Positions 55,608 through 64,000 of a stretch of DNA of 64,000 nucleotides are shown piece by piece; within the stretch, counting starts at the first letter, position 1; each line of letters begins with the position of its first letter. Source of the DNA: a cyanobacterium PCC 7702. Lineage in GTDB: Bacteria > Cyanobacteriota > Cyanobacteriia > Cyanobacteriales > Nostocaceae. Below the pieces are notes generated by a model, which saw only the letters and a list, made by a program, of their open reading frames with translations, did not search any database and was not told where the DNA came from. The stretch lies in assembly GCA_000332255.1 (NCBI GenBank), contig KB235926.1, positions 505,193-569,192 of the forward strand, in the 5' to 3' direction. The position numbers were made by a program, and so were the translations under genes.

Positions 55608-57338
55608 GTGCTGTATTTAGCAGAAGTACAAAAACAAAAAGGCAGTTTACTTACTGGTGCTGGCAAAACAGAACTGAAACTGTTAGCTTGTCAGCGGACG
55701 GACCAGAGTTGGAGTATCGTATCAGAAGATATAATCTCTGCTGAGGAAGCCAGTAAATATAACGATGGCGCGCTGATACTGGTGGAACTGAGTCCTCAGC
55801 GTCAAATACAGCGGATTCAAGAGGCGGGACGGCCGTTGGTAAACATTTTGCAGAATTTTTCCCGCCAGTTGGAAAAATTCAAGGTCAAGGAAGAAGAGAT
55901 TGACCACTGGAAACAATCGCTGACCTATCAAGCGCATGAACTGAATCGCCGCGAACAGGAAATAGAAACGCGTTTGGAACAGTTAGAAAATATGGAAAAT
56001 GAGTTTCAACGTTTGCAGCAAGAAAAACAAGCAGTTGAAACTTCTCGTGGAGAAATAGAAAAGTTGCGAGCAGAAATTGAACGCAACCGCCAGCAACTAC
56101 AAGAAGCTTGGGAGCATTTGCAGGGTGAGCAGCGTCGCTTAGAGGAATGTCAAGCTCAACTACTGCAGAAAAAGGTACTGTCTGAGGAGCAAACTAGAAC
56201 GCTCAACGACTTACTAGATCGTTTTTGCGATCGTGTTACTCCCCGTGTACCGGTGATGCAAGAACACCTGCAAGCAGCATTGGAAATGTTGGAAAAGCAA
56301 CAAGCTGTTGTCAGCTTCTACTATCAGCAGTTCGAGCAGCAGAAAACAGTGGTTGACCAGCAGCAAGCAGAACTAGATCGCTTGTCAAAAATTTTCTCTG
56401 AGCGTCAAAATGATTGGCAACAAGCTCAACATTCTCTAGAAGAACAAACAGCACAGTTGAAAGCAAATATAGTTACTCTCAGTGCTAAACAAGAGTATGC
56501 TTTTCAACTGAAAAAGCAATTGCGACAGCAAGAAGATTTATATCAGCAGATACAATTTTTGGCCGCGATGTCTGGGGATGGATTTACCAGCCAACCAGTG
56601 GATGAAATTGCCTTAGAAAAAATGCCTTTGGAAGAATTGCAAAAAATTGTGCAGGACTTACAGGGAAAACTAAATATAGATATAAGTTTTGTCAAAGAAC
56701 AGGAACAAGAATTAAAAGATAAGCTAGAAACTATAGAAGAATTACAAAAAAAGATTGAGCGGGCGTCTGAACCCGAAAGAAGTAAATTAGAAACTGAATT
56801 GGCAGACGAAAAAGACCACTATCAAATGCTAAATGAAACACTGGTGGGACAACGTCGTCATTTGCTTGAATGTCAGGGACTTCTCAAGCAACATAAAGCA
56901 GTGCTGCTACGCCGACAAGAGCAGCTTTGTGCTTATTTCCAGGAAGAGAAATTAGATTTGAGTCCTATACTGCTACAGATGGAAAAGCAGCGACAAAGAC
57001 ATTCGGAAGCACTGCAAAATTTGGAACGAGAAATAGAGCAGATGCAGGTATCGGTGGAAAAGACGCAAGAAATTATACAACAGCAGGCGGACCAGCAAAA
57101 GAGCAAGCGCCAGGAACTGGACGCGATGGAACAAGATTTGCTATCCTTGCGGACTGCAACTGTAGAATTTTCTGCTCGAGTTAATTTGTACGAGCAGATG
57201 TTACAGCCAATTGCAGATTTTCTCGAGCAACTGCGGCAAAAGTTGCAACTTATGACTGAATTGTTGACTCAAGTGCAGCTTTTAGGTGACGAGCAGCTCC
57301 AGGTTGTTACCCAGATACGTCAGGTGATTCTGGATTGA
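55608..57338 (+). CDS. hmpF: Coiled-coil motility protein HmpF
   Basis: Long cytoplasmic coiled-coil protein; in Nostoc punctiforme HmpF localises to cell poles, activates type IV pili and is required for gliding. 576 residues. A small globular head at about 1-75 (MLYLAEVQKQKGSLLTGAGK, TELKLLACQRTDQSWSIVSE, ALILVELSPQRQIQRIQEAG) is followed by nearly unbroken heptad-rich helix rich in Gln, Glu and Leu (for example LEQLENMENEFQRLQQEKQA). Head sequence, length and place next to hmpA all match HmpF. GTG start at 55608 with AAAGG upstream. Convergent with the aminotransferase gene. Confidence 0.9.
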   Translation: MLYLAEVQKQKGSLLTGAGKTELKLLACQRTDQSWSIVSEDIISAEEASKYNDGALILVELSPQRQIQRIQEAGRPLVNILQNFSRQLEKFKVKEEEIDHWKQSLTYQAHELNRREQEIETRLEQLENMENEFQRLQQEKQAVETSRGEIEKLRAEIERNRQQLQEAWEHLQGEQRRLEECQAQLLQKKVLSEEQTRTLNDLLDRFCDRVTPRVPVMQEHLQAALEMLEKQQAVVSFYYQQFEQQKTVVDQQQAELDRLSKIFSERQNDWQQAQHSLEEQTAQLKANIVTLSAKQEYAFQLKKQLRQQEDLYQQIQFLAAMSGDGFTSQPVDEIALEKMPLEELQKIVQDLQGKLNIDISFVKEQEQELKDKLETIEELQKKIERASEPERSKLETELADEKDHYQMLNETLVGQRRHLLECQGLLKQHKAVLLRRQEQLCAYFQEEKLDLSPILLQMEKQRQRHSEALQNLEREIEQMQVSVEKTQEIIQQQADQQKSKRQELDAMEQDLLSLRTATVEFSARVNLYEQMLQPIADFLEQLRQKLQLMTELLTQVQLLGDEQLQVVTQIRQVILD

Positions 57339-57388
57339 ACTTTTAGCAGCGCTTGGGTGTCCGAGCGCTATTAGCTGGAATTTTAATC

Positions 57389-58702
57389 TCAATTTAGGAA
57401 AATTTCCTTGAGTATGCTCAGAGCTATCTGAATTTGATTGCTGTCTATAACCAAAGGCGGACAAAAGCGAATCGCTGCTTTTCCGCAACCGAGCAATAAC
57501 AGACCGCGTAAGAATGCTTCTTGGATGACGCGATCGCGTAATTTTGGATCGGGATTACCTTCATCGTCCAATAAGTCTACCGCTACCATCAAGCCTTTGC
57601 CGCGCGGTAGGGAAATTGTGGGAAATGAGTGATGCAGCTGGGTCAAGCCTGCTTGCAATTGTTCTCCCATACGGGATGCATTAGCCATCAAGCCATTTTC
57701 CAGCAGGTGTAAGGTAGCAATAGAAGCTGCACAGGCAACGGGATTGCCGCCGAAGGTTGTAGCGTGGGAGCCTGGGGACCAGGTCATAATTTGGGGACGG
57801 GAGAGAATAGCTCCTAAAGGTAAACCACTAGCAATTCCTTTAGCTGTGGTAATGATGTCGGGCATTACATTCCAATGTTCGATTGCAAACAAACGCCCCG
57901 TGCGTCCCATACCTGATTGTACTTCATCAACAACCATAAGAATGCCGTGGCGATCGCATATTTGACGAATGCGTTCTAAAAAACCATCTTCGGGTACGAT
58001 GTAGCCGCCTTCTCCTTGAATTGGTTCTACAACTATTGCTGCTACTTCTTGCGGTGGTAGTGTAGCGGTAAAAAGATGTTTTTCGAGATAATCTAAACTG
58101 GCATGAGTTCCGTAGGTAATGTGGGTTATTCCTGGAACAAGAGGGCCAAATCCCGCTCTTTGTACTGCTTTGGAACCAGTCAAAGACATCGCGCCGTAGG
58201 TACGGCCGTGGAATGCTCCTAAAAAGGCAACAATCAGAGAGCGTCTGGTATAGTATCTTGCCAATTTGATTGCACCTTCATTAGATTCCGCACCGGAGTT
58301 GGTAAAGAACACTCTTGCAGGAAAAGTGCCTGCAACGGGTGGAAAAGGAGCGCGAGCGGCTAATTTTTCCGCCAATTCTACCATTGGTTGGTAGTAAAAA
58401 TCAGTACCTGACATGTGCAGGAGCTTGGCAGCTTGTGTTTGAATTGCTTGTACAACTTCTGGATGGGCGTGTCCTGTGGCGGTAACTGCAATTCCTGCGG
58501 TCATGTCTAAAAAGACGTTGCCATCTACATCTTCGACCATACAACCTTCGCCACGAGCTGCTACTAAGGGATAGTCGCGGGTATAGGAAGGAGAAGTGAC
58601 AGCGCGATCGCGTTCTATAATATCTCTTGCCCGCGGTCCGGGTAGGGAAGTTACCAGACGGGGCGATGTTGGTAAATATTTATTTACAGAAATGCTTAAC
58701 AT
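57389..58702 (-). CDS. Class III (GABA/ornithine-type) aminotransferase
   Basis: PLP-dependent omega-aminotransferase of 437 residues. N-terminal DVDGNVFLDMTAGIAVTATG, FFTNSGAESNEGAIKLARYY, FLGAFHGRTYGAMSLTGSKA, VVEPIQGEGGYIVPEDGFLE, LMVVDEVQSGMGRTGRLFAI, the PLP lysine in PDIITTAKGIASGLPLGAIL and HATTFGGNPVACAASIAT. This places it with 4-aminobutyrate and related aminotransferases that move a terminal amino group and leave a semialdehyde. The next gene upstream, an aldehyde dehydrogenase 185 bases away, would oxidise that product. Substrate could be GABA, lysine or another omega-amino acid. ATG at 58702. Confidence 0.9.
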   Translation of the reverse strand: MLSISVNKYLPTSPRLVTSLPGPRARDIIERDRAVTSPSYTRDYPLVAARGEGCMVEDVDGNVFLDMTAGIAVTATGHAHPEVVQAIQTQAAKLLHMSGTDFYYQPMVELAEKLAARAPFPPVAGTFPARVFFTNSGAESNEGAIKLARYYTRRSLIVAFLGAFHGRTYGAMSLTGSKAVQRAGFGPLVPGITHITYGTHASLDYLEKHLFTATLPPQEVAAIVVEPIQGEGGYIVPEDGFLERIRQICDRHGILMVVDEVQSGMGRTGRLFAIEHWNVMPDIITTAKGIASGLPLGAILSRPQIMTWSPGSHATTFGGNPVACAASIATLHLLENGLMANASRMGEQLQAGLTQLHHSFPTISLPRGKGLMVAVDLLDDEGNPDPKLRDRVIQEAFLRGLLLLGCGKAAIRFCPPLVIDSNQIQIALSILKEIFLN

Positions 58703-58887
58703 AGTCTTGTAGAATTACTTAAATAAATAATCACTTCAAATTCAACGCTTTCTGGCTAGCGCTGGCAGTAACAATTGCTTCTATTTCACTTGTGATTGCA
58801 ATCACCCCCAGCCAGGGTGTAACACCATCAGAGAGAAATTCTTATCCCATCCGCTAGTTAGCTGTTGAATTTCTACAGTTAGTTTAA

Positions 58888-60381
58888 CTATCCGCGATTG
58901 TCAATTTGGGCACGCTGCAGACTGCCAGAAAAGTCTACGTACACAGTTTTCCATTCCGTGAAAATATCTAAGGCAGTAGTTCCTGCTTCTCGGTGTCCGT
59001 TACCGGTGTGCTTGACTCCGCCAAAGGGTAAATGTACTTCTGCTCCGATGGTGGGACCGTTGATGTAAGTAATTCCCGCTTCGATATCGCGTATGGCAGC
59101 AAAAGCGCGGTTGATGTCGCGGGTATAGATCGAGGAAGAAAGGCCGTAGTTGGTGTCATTCAAGACAGCTATAGCTTCTTCAAAGGAATTTACTTCTATT
59201 AACGCTACCACTGGTCCGAATATTTCTTCCTGAGCAACCCGCATTTTCGGTTTGACGCGATCGAGAATTGTTGGTTGGAAGAAGTAACCATTTTGCAGTT
59301 GTTCCTCACCAGCTATTTCTCCACCGATTAATACTGTTGCTCCTTCTTGGCGAGCAATTTCAACGTATCGTTTGACTCGTTGTAGTTGTCTTTCGTTGAC
59401 GATGGGTCCGACGTCGGTATGGGGATCGGTACCTGCACCCAAGCGCAATTTACTGGTACGTTCTTTTAGCATCGCCGTAAATTTTTCCTTGATTTCTCGA
59501 TGCAAAAGCAGGCGACTGGTGGCTGTGCAGCGTTGACCGGCGGTACCGAAAGCTCCCCAAACTGCACCGTCAACAGCCAGTTGCAAGTCTGCATCTTCCA
59601 TAACGATTTGGGCGTTTTTGCCGCCCATTTCCAGACAGGTCCGTTTGTAAGTGCGGCCGCAGATAGCGCCCACTTGTGCTCCGGTTTCGGAGGAACCTGT
59701 AAAGGACACCAAATCTACATTAGGATGTTCTACCAAGGCTTTCCCGACTTCTTCACCTATTCCGTGCACTAGGTTAACGACTCCTGGCGGTAGACCTGCT
59801 TGGGCAAAAATTTCGACAAGTTTGGTTGCACAGGCGGAGGAGTCTTCTGCGGGTTTGAGGATAACGGTGTTACCGCACACCAAAGCGGGCATAATTTTCC
59901 AGCAGGGAATTGCCACGGGAAAGTTCCACGGAGTAATCAAGGCGCAAACGCCTATTGGCATGCGTACTGTCATTGCGAATTTGTTGGGCATTTCTGACGG
60001 TACGGTTTGTCCAAACAACCGCCGTCCTTCTCCAGCACTGTAGAAGGCGCAGTCTATTCCTTCTTGTACGTCTCCCCTTGCTTCTAGCAGGGGCTTGCCC
60101 ATTTCCCTACTAATTAATTGCGCTAGTTCTTCTTTGTGTTGACCGAGCAGTTCCCCAACTTTCAATATATATTCTGCTCTAGCGGGGGCAGGAACGAGTC
60201 GCCAACTGCGATAGGCTTGGCGGGCGGCGGCTACTGCTGCATCCACGTCAGCGGTTGTAGAACGGACAAAGGTAGCCACAACTTCATCCTTGTTGGCGGG
60301 GTTGCGACTTTCTAGGATAGCTGTTGCTGCACTTTTCCATTGACCGTTTATATAATTGTTACAAATAAGTGGAGTAGTCAT
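58888..60381 (-). CDS. NAD(P)-dependent semialdehyde dehydrogenase (ALDH family)
   Basis: A 497-residue aldehyde dehydrogenase. [20 protein letters not shown] start; [20 protein letters not shown] and [20 protein letters not shown] (cofactor site); [14 protein letters not shown]; catalytic Glu near 250 in [19 protein letters not shown] and nucleophile Cys near 284 in [15 protein letters not shown]. The end [40 protein letters not shown] resembles alpha-ketoglutaric/aminoadipic semialdehyde dehydrogenases more than classical GabD. It lies between the aminotransferase and the fusion gene, all on one strand, so probably acts on the aldehyde made by the former. ATG at 60381. Confidence 0.88.
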   Translation of the reverse strand: MTTPLICNNYINGQWKSAATAILESRNPANKDEVVATFVRSTTADVDAAVAAARQAYRSWRLVPAPARAEYILKVGELLGQHKEELAQLISREMGKPLLEARGDVQEGIDCAFYSAGEGRRLFGQTVPSEMPNKFAMTVRMPIGVCALITPWNFPVAIPCWKIMPALVCGNTVILKPAEDSSACATKLVEIFAQAGLPPGVVNLVHGIGEEVGKALVEHPNVDLVSFTGSSETGAQVGAICGRTYKRTCLEMGGKNAQIVMEDADLQLAVDGAVWGAFGTAGQRCTATSRLLLHREIKEKFTAMLKERTSKLRLGAGTDPHTDVGPIVNERQLQRVKRYVEIARQEGATVLIGGEIAGEEQLQNGYFFQPTILDRVKPKMRVAQEEIFGPVVALIEVNSFEEAIAVLNDTNYGLSSSIYTRDINRAFAAIRDIEAGITYINGPTIGAEVHLPFGGVKHTGNGHREAGTTALDIFTEWKTVYVDFSGSLQRAQIDNRG

Positions 60382-60463
60382 AACACTCAGCGCTGTGATT
60401 GAGGCGCTGGAACTTTTGTACTCATCTTAGCAATTGTGGCTTGCTTTCTTGGTGACCGTCAAG

Positions 60464-62290
60464 TTAAAAAAATGCCATTACTCCTGCTGGAGAGCCGGAA
60501 CCATCTTGCAGTCTTAAAATTCCGATCGCCAGAGTAACTTTTTTGGGAGGTAGTAGATCTAAATTTGTCAGGTTCTCCAAGACTATGCGTGGTTTTTCTA
60601 ATACCAGCCGATTGGCGGCAAAAGTTGTATCCTGTCCCGGGTCTATACCGTGGGTATCAATGCCGACTCCGGCTATTTGACGTTCCTGGAGGAGAAACTG
60701 AATGGCGTCTTTGCCAAACCCAGGAAAATGCATACCTCCTTGGGAATCCTGGTTGAAAAAGGCAGCGCGATCGCTCCATTTGGCTTGCCAACCTGTATAA
60801 AGTATTACGACACTGCCGGCGGGAATTTCTCCATGTTGCTTTTCCCATGCCAAAATATCTGCGATCGCCAGGGCGTAGTCTGGATGTGCTGCTGCTTGCT
60901 GTTGGATGTTAATCACTACTGCAGGTACGACCAAGGATGTAGCTGGATATTGGTCAATTCCTATGCCAACATTGTGGAAACTCTTGGGAGCGTTAATATG
61001 GGTAGCAGTATGTTCTCCAAGGGAAAAACGTCGCAGGTAATAACCATCTTTTTCTATTTGTGCTACAGTCTCAAATTCTACAGCTGGGTCATCCTGCCAC
61101 CGGGGAATATTAGGATTAATAACGTGACTCAAGTGAACAACTTGGGAGTAGGTAATACTTTGGGGTGCAATTGCTGAGGACGGGAAAAACCTGCCCGTTA
61201 ATCTCTCTAAAGTCGCTTCCATAACAGCACTAGTTTGACCCGTGACCGTAAATACTAGTAATTCCCGATATACTCGCTGTGCCGGATGATGCATGTAATT
61301 AGCAGTGCCGCCGGAAACGGTGACTGCTGCACAAGCTATGCGGGTTGCTAAATCAATAGCCCAGGCTCGCAGTTGTAATTTTTTTTCCAGCTCCACCTCG
61401 GAATATTCTTGTGCTTTGCGAATGGCGGCGCGGCAATTGCTCAGTTCTTGTTGCAGAGATACAAAAGCTTTGTCTATAAAAGGCAGGGATTTTGTGTTTG
61501 TGGCAGATTCAATAATATCCAAAGCAGCTAAAGCACAACCCGTAAGCAAAAAGGTAGGGCGCAGCACTTTATTTTTATCATTTTCATGAATCCAGTCTGC
61601 AGCTTTTACCGCTACTACCTGCTTTTGGGGTAAGAAGTAGCGCTTTAAAGTCGCACTGACAGTGTTGGTTGATGTCATTGCTGCCAGCTGCGCTGGTAAG
61701 GTAAACTCTATTTTCCCCCCCGACTCTTGTTCGGTTTCCTGAAAGGGTACAATTCCGAAAACAACTTGACCGTCAGGTAATGTAGCAGCGACAATAAAAT
61801 CTTGAAATATATTCCATCCTGTTACCCAGGGTACGATGCCATCTATTTGATATCCTCCCAATACTGGTACGGCTGCAGTTAGGGGTTCTCCTTCCCGTCG
61901 CAGTTGGGAAAAGCCAACGCCTACTAACACTTCGCCTTTTGCCATGTAGGGTAAATAGGTTTGTTGAAGATCGGAATTAGTGCTGTTAGCAAGCATTCCA
62001 GCAGCGCTTTGATGTTGAGTTTGCAAAAAAGCTAAAGCGCCAGAATAGCGAGCTACTAGTTCTTGAAATTCACCAAAGGTTGTTTCGCTGACCTGTTTCC
62101 CACCCCAATCTTGCGGAAGGCGTAAAGCGAGTAAACCTAATTCTCCCAAACCTCGCAGTGCATCCTTTAAGGACTGAAAGTTCGTGTCGATGTCGTTAGC
62201 TTTAGGTGCTACTTGGTTGAGCAAGTAGGACTTGGCGGTTTCTATGACACAGCTGCTTTGTCTGGGAATTTGTTTGCGATCGCACTCCAC
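60464..62290 (-). CDS. Fusion of acyl-CoA dehydrogenase-like and cyclase (kynurenine formamidase-like) domains
   Basis: A 608-residue two-part protein. Part 1 (about 1-370) is an acyl-CoA dehydrogenase-like flavoprotein: GLGELGLLALRLPQDWGGKQ, ARYSGALAFLQTQHQSAAGM, GEVLVGVGFSQLRREGEPLT, LGGYQIDGIVPWVTGWNIFQ and the C-terminal helices (RIACAAVTVSGGTANYMHHP, AQRVYRELLVFTVTGQTSAV). Part 2 (about 380-605) is a cyclase-family metal hydrolase: VVHLSHVINPNIPRWQDDPA, SLGEHTATHINAPKSFH (metal motif, Asn instead of the usual Asp), WEKQHGEIPAGSVVILYTGW and ERQIAGVGIDTHGIDPGQD. The domains normally occur as separate proteins. GTG at 62290; first gene of the probable three-gene operon. Substrate unknown. 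Confidence 0.85.
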   Translation of the reverse strand: MECDRKQIPRQSSCVIETAKSYLLNQVAPKANDIDTNFQSLKDALRGLGELGLLALRLPQDWGGKQVSETTFGEFQELVARYSGALAFLQTQHQSAAGMLANSTNSDLQQTYLPYMAKGEVLVGVGFSQLRREGEPLTAAVPVLGGYQIDGIVPWVTGWNIFQDFIVAATLPDGQVVFGIVPFQETEQESGGKIEFTLPAQLAAMTSTNTVSATLKRYFLPQKQVVAVKAADWIHENDKNKVLRPTFLLTGCALAALDIIESATNTKSLPFIDKAFVSLQQELSNCRAAIRKAQEYSEVELEKKLQLRAWAIDLATRIACAAVTVSGGTANYMHHPAQRVYRELLVFTVTGQTSAVMEATLERLTGRFFPSSAIAPQSITYSQVVHLSHVINPNIPRWQDDPAVEFETVAQIEKDGYYLRRFSLGEHTATHINAPKSFHNVGIGIDQYPATSLVVPAVVINIQQQAAAHPDYALAIADILAWEKQHGEIPAGSVVILYTGWQAKWSDRAAFFNQDSQGGMHFPGFGKDAIQFLLQERQIAGVGIDTHGIDPGQDTTFAANRLVLEKPRIVLENLTNLDLLPPKKVTLAIGILRLQDGSGSPAGVMAFF

Positions 62291-62647
62291 AGGCTAATTA
62301 CACCCCTTATTGATTAAATCCTAAGGAAGCTTATTTGCAAATAGCAAAGGTACAACCTCTGCAAAGAATCCCTCCAAAATCTTTCAAATAACAAGACTCT
62401 GGAGGGTTCAAATGTTGCAGCAAAAAGTGAACTAATAATAGATTAACAGGTAATTAGATAATTTATGACTAAAATTTGGTTAAATTTACTTAAGTTTCAC
62501 AATTAAAAAACAAGCTTTTTTGGGAAAATTAAGTTCTTAAATATACTTTGATTTGCCACAGAACAATTTTACTGTTCATAATTCATGATAACTTCCCGTT
62601 TGGAAAAGTTGGAGCGAACACAACTAACTGTAGAATTTACGCAAGTG
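62291..62647. other. Intergenic region before the fusion gene
   Basis: About 357 bases, no gene. CCCTCCA (62370-62376) can pair with TGGAGGG (62400-62406) over a 23-base loop, lying 80-115 bases upstream of the fusion gene start (minus strand). Either a 5' control structure or a remnant end of the kinase transcript. Confidence 0.35.
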
Positions 62648-64000
62648 TTAGCATTTTGGTTGCCGCACGGGAATAGCAATTATAAACTCAGCTCCTTTAC
62701 CCGGTGCTGAAATACACTGAAGTTGACCTTGATGCTTTTCTACAATAATTTTGTAGCTGATTGACAAACCCATGCCTGTACCTTTACCTACAGGCTTGGT
62801 GGTGAAAAAGGGATCGAATAACTTTTGTCGCACTTCTTCTTTCATTCCAGGACCATTATCAGTTATGCGGATAAAAACAAGATTTCCTTGCTGTTCGGTG
62901 CGAATGCGAATTTGCGGAAGTGGGTTTTGGGTATGGGAAATAGGGTTTATATTGTCCGAGTTTTTAGTTCCAAATTCTTCTTCTAATGCATCGATGGCAT
63001 TAGCTAATAAATTCATAAACACTTGATTGAGCTGACCGACATAACACTCCACAGGTGGGAGCTGGCCGTATTCTTTTAAGATCTGAATTTCTGGGTGCTC
63101 TGCTGTAGCTTTGAGACGATTTTGTAGCAGAAGTAAAGTATTATCAATTCCTTGATGAATATCAACTTCCTTCATATCCGCTTCGTCTAAGCGAGAAAAG
63201 TTGCGTAAAGACAGGACAATTTGGCGAATGCGATCGGTTCCGATTTTCATAGAAGCAAGAATTTTGGGTAAATCTTGGCTGAGAAACTCTAAATCAATCG
63301 CCTCAATTTCCTTTTGAATTTCTGCTACTGGGGTAGGATAGTATTGTTGGTAAAGTTCTACTAAGCGCAGCAGACCTTGCATGTATTCACTTATGTAATT
63401 AATATTTCCGTGGATAAAATTGACTGGGTTATTAATTTCGTGAGCTACGCCAGCGACCAGCTGTCCCAAGCTCGACATTTTTTCAGTTTGAATTAATTGA
63501 GTCTGGGTAGCTTGCAGTTCCCTTAAAGTTTCTTCTAATTGCTGGGCTTTTTCTTGAGCTGTTTGAGCTGCAGCTTTGCTTTGTTTGTAGAGTTCTGCTT
63601 GATCGATGGCGATCGCAACTTGATCGGCAACTGCCAATAGCAATTCTACTTCACTATCCAGCCAGTGGCGAGAGCCACCAAAGTAATTGCAAGACAAAGC
63701 ACCTATTTCTCCAGATTGAGTGTGAATGGGCAATACTAGTATGGCTGTCAAACCCAAACTCATGAAGAAGTTTCGTGACAGGGGATCGGGTGTAGCTTGT
63801 ACATCTTCTAATCTAATGATTTCTCTGTAAAGAACTTTTTGTGCTATTGGTCCTATTTCTTCAGTGGTTGATATTAACCCCAGCAAACTTGGAGCAGCAG
63901 GGTCTTTTGCTTCTTGAACAATCTCCCAGTAGGGAGATTCAGTTTCAGAACGATACCAAGTAAAAAAACACAAATCAATTTGCAATAAATTGCGAATTTC
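62648..64000 (-). CDS. GAF-domain sensor histidine kinase (5' end outside window)
   Basis: The C-terminal 450 residues of a larger kinase; the frame stays open to the window edge (EIRNLLQIDLCFFTWYRSET), so the N-terminus lies beyond. A GAF domain at the visible start (LVLPIHTQSGEIGALSCNYF, RHWLDSEVELLLAVADQVAI) is followed by a coiled coil (QEKAQQLEETLRELQATQTQ), a HisKA with the phospho-His in QLVAGVAHEINNPVNFIHGN and a HATPase with N-box VFMNLLANAIDAL, G1 ITDNGPGM and FTTKPVGKGTGMGLSISYKI. The AHEINNP H-box is of the NtrB/large cyanobacterial class. Such proteins often have several GAF or PAS domains, some phytochrome-like; none can be seen here. Confidence 0.9.
   Translation of the reverse strand, partial: EIRNLLQIDLCFFTWYRSETESPYWEIVQEAKDPAAPSLLGLISTTEEIGPIAQKVLYREIIRLEDVQATPDPLSRNFFMSLGLTAILVLPIHTQSGEIGALSCNYFGGSRHWLDSEVELLLAVADQVAIAIDQAELYKQSKAAAQTAQEKAQQLEETLRELQATQTQLIQTEKMSSLGQLVAGVAHEINNPVNFIHGNINYISEYMQGLLRLVELYQQYYPTPVAEIQKEIEAIDLEFLSQDLPKILASMKIGTDRIRQIVLSLRNFSRLDEADMKEVDIHQGIDNTLLLLQNRLKATAEHPEIQILKEYGQLPPVECYVGQLNQVFMNLLANAIDALEEEFGTKNSDNINPISHTQNPLPQIRIRTEQQGNLVFIRITDNGPGMKEEVRQKLFDPFFTTKPVGKGTGMGLSISYKIIVEKHQGQLQCISAPGKGAEFIIAIPVRQPKC

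Noticed and set aside
1-64000. Very frequent GCGATCGC octamers as a local regulatory signal
   Set aside because: This is the HIP1 octamer, over-represented genome-wide in many cyanobacteria, and not specific to any gene here.
1-64000. tRNA, rRNA, transposase or prophage genes
   Set aside because: None could be recognised on either strand by eye; a tRNA scan and an IS search would be decisive.

Overview
The window is a chromosomal segment of a cyanobacterium. The evidence is a carboxysome shell gene (ccmO), the Rubisco assembly factor Raf1, a MenG-type quinone methyltransferase, the C-terminal half of a split-intein DnaE, an aa3-type cytochrome oxidase locus of cyanobacterial layout, and very frequent GCGATCGC (HIP1) octamers. 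A complete hmpA-hmpE chemotaxis-like operon with a divergent hmpF coiled-coil gene points to a filamentous, motile (hormogonium-type, Nostocales-like) organism. The species cannot be named from the sequence alone. Intergenic regions are long and pseudogenes are common.

Layout. 1-2.3 kb: end of the ccm cluster (possible 3' tip of ccmN, then ccmO) and a LysR regulator. 2.6-6.9 kb: a receiver-GAF-histidine kinase, a broken MuiA-family gene, a small Cys-rich protein and mnmE. 7.0-9.0 kb: a stretch of decayed genes (radical SAM, family 2 glycosyltransferase, HpnI/ceramide-glucosyltransferase-like), each with visible lesions. 9.3-18.5 kb: SDR, a membrane protein, GH31 glucosidase, raf1, a receiver-GAF protein, menG, a DUF445 protein and a PD-(D/E)XK-like nuclease fold. 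18.7-26.8 kb: split-intein dnaE-C, gatA, a RodZ-like protein, a GNAT acetyltransferase, a HEAT-repeat protein and a GH65 phosphorylase. 27.4-29.8 kb: a DUF2079 membrane protein with a frameshifted glycosyltransferase. 30.2-35.8 kb: an MBL-fold protein, a PAS-GGDEF-EAL protein, an Agrobacterium-type adenylate isopentenyltransferase (cytokinin type), hisD and a RibD-like reductase. 35.9-41.8 kb: ctaB-ctaA divergent from ctaC-ctaD-ctaE, a self-contained respiratory oxidase plus haem A synthesis module. 42-45 kb: an orphan double-glycine leader peptide, a decayed methyltransferase and an alanine-glyoxylate-type aminotransferase. 45-57.3 kb: the hmp motility locus. 57.4-62.3 kb: a probable catabolic operon (class III aminotransferase, aldehyde dehydrogenase, and an unusual acyl-CoA dehydrogenase fused to a cyclase). 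62.6-64 kb: a GAF histidine kinase cut by the window edge.

How the genes work together. The cta genes encode the oxidase subunits and the haem O and haem A synthases that supply its cofactor. hmpA-F form one signalling path (PATAN/receiver, CheY, CheW, MCP, CheA, coiled-coil effector) that in Nostoc controls type IV pilus gliding. ccmO, the LysR gene and raf1 all relate to CO2 fixation. The aminotransferase, aldehyde dehydrogenase and fusion enzyme look like successive steps of omega-amino acid breakdown, but the substrate is not visible.

Most interesting items: the acyl-CoA dehydrogenase-cyclase fusion in its operon; the plant-pathogen-like ipt gene; the orphan double-glycine peptide; six identical 66-bp in-frame repeats inside hmpE; and the density of small-lesion pseudogenes (an 11-bp tandem duplication, 1-nt homopolymer slips, an in-frame stop).
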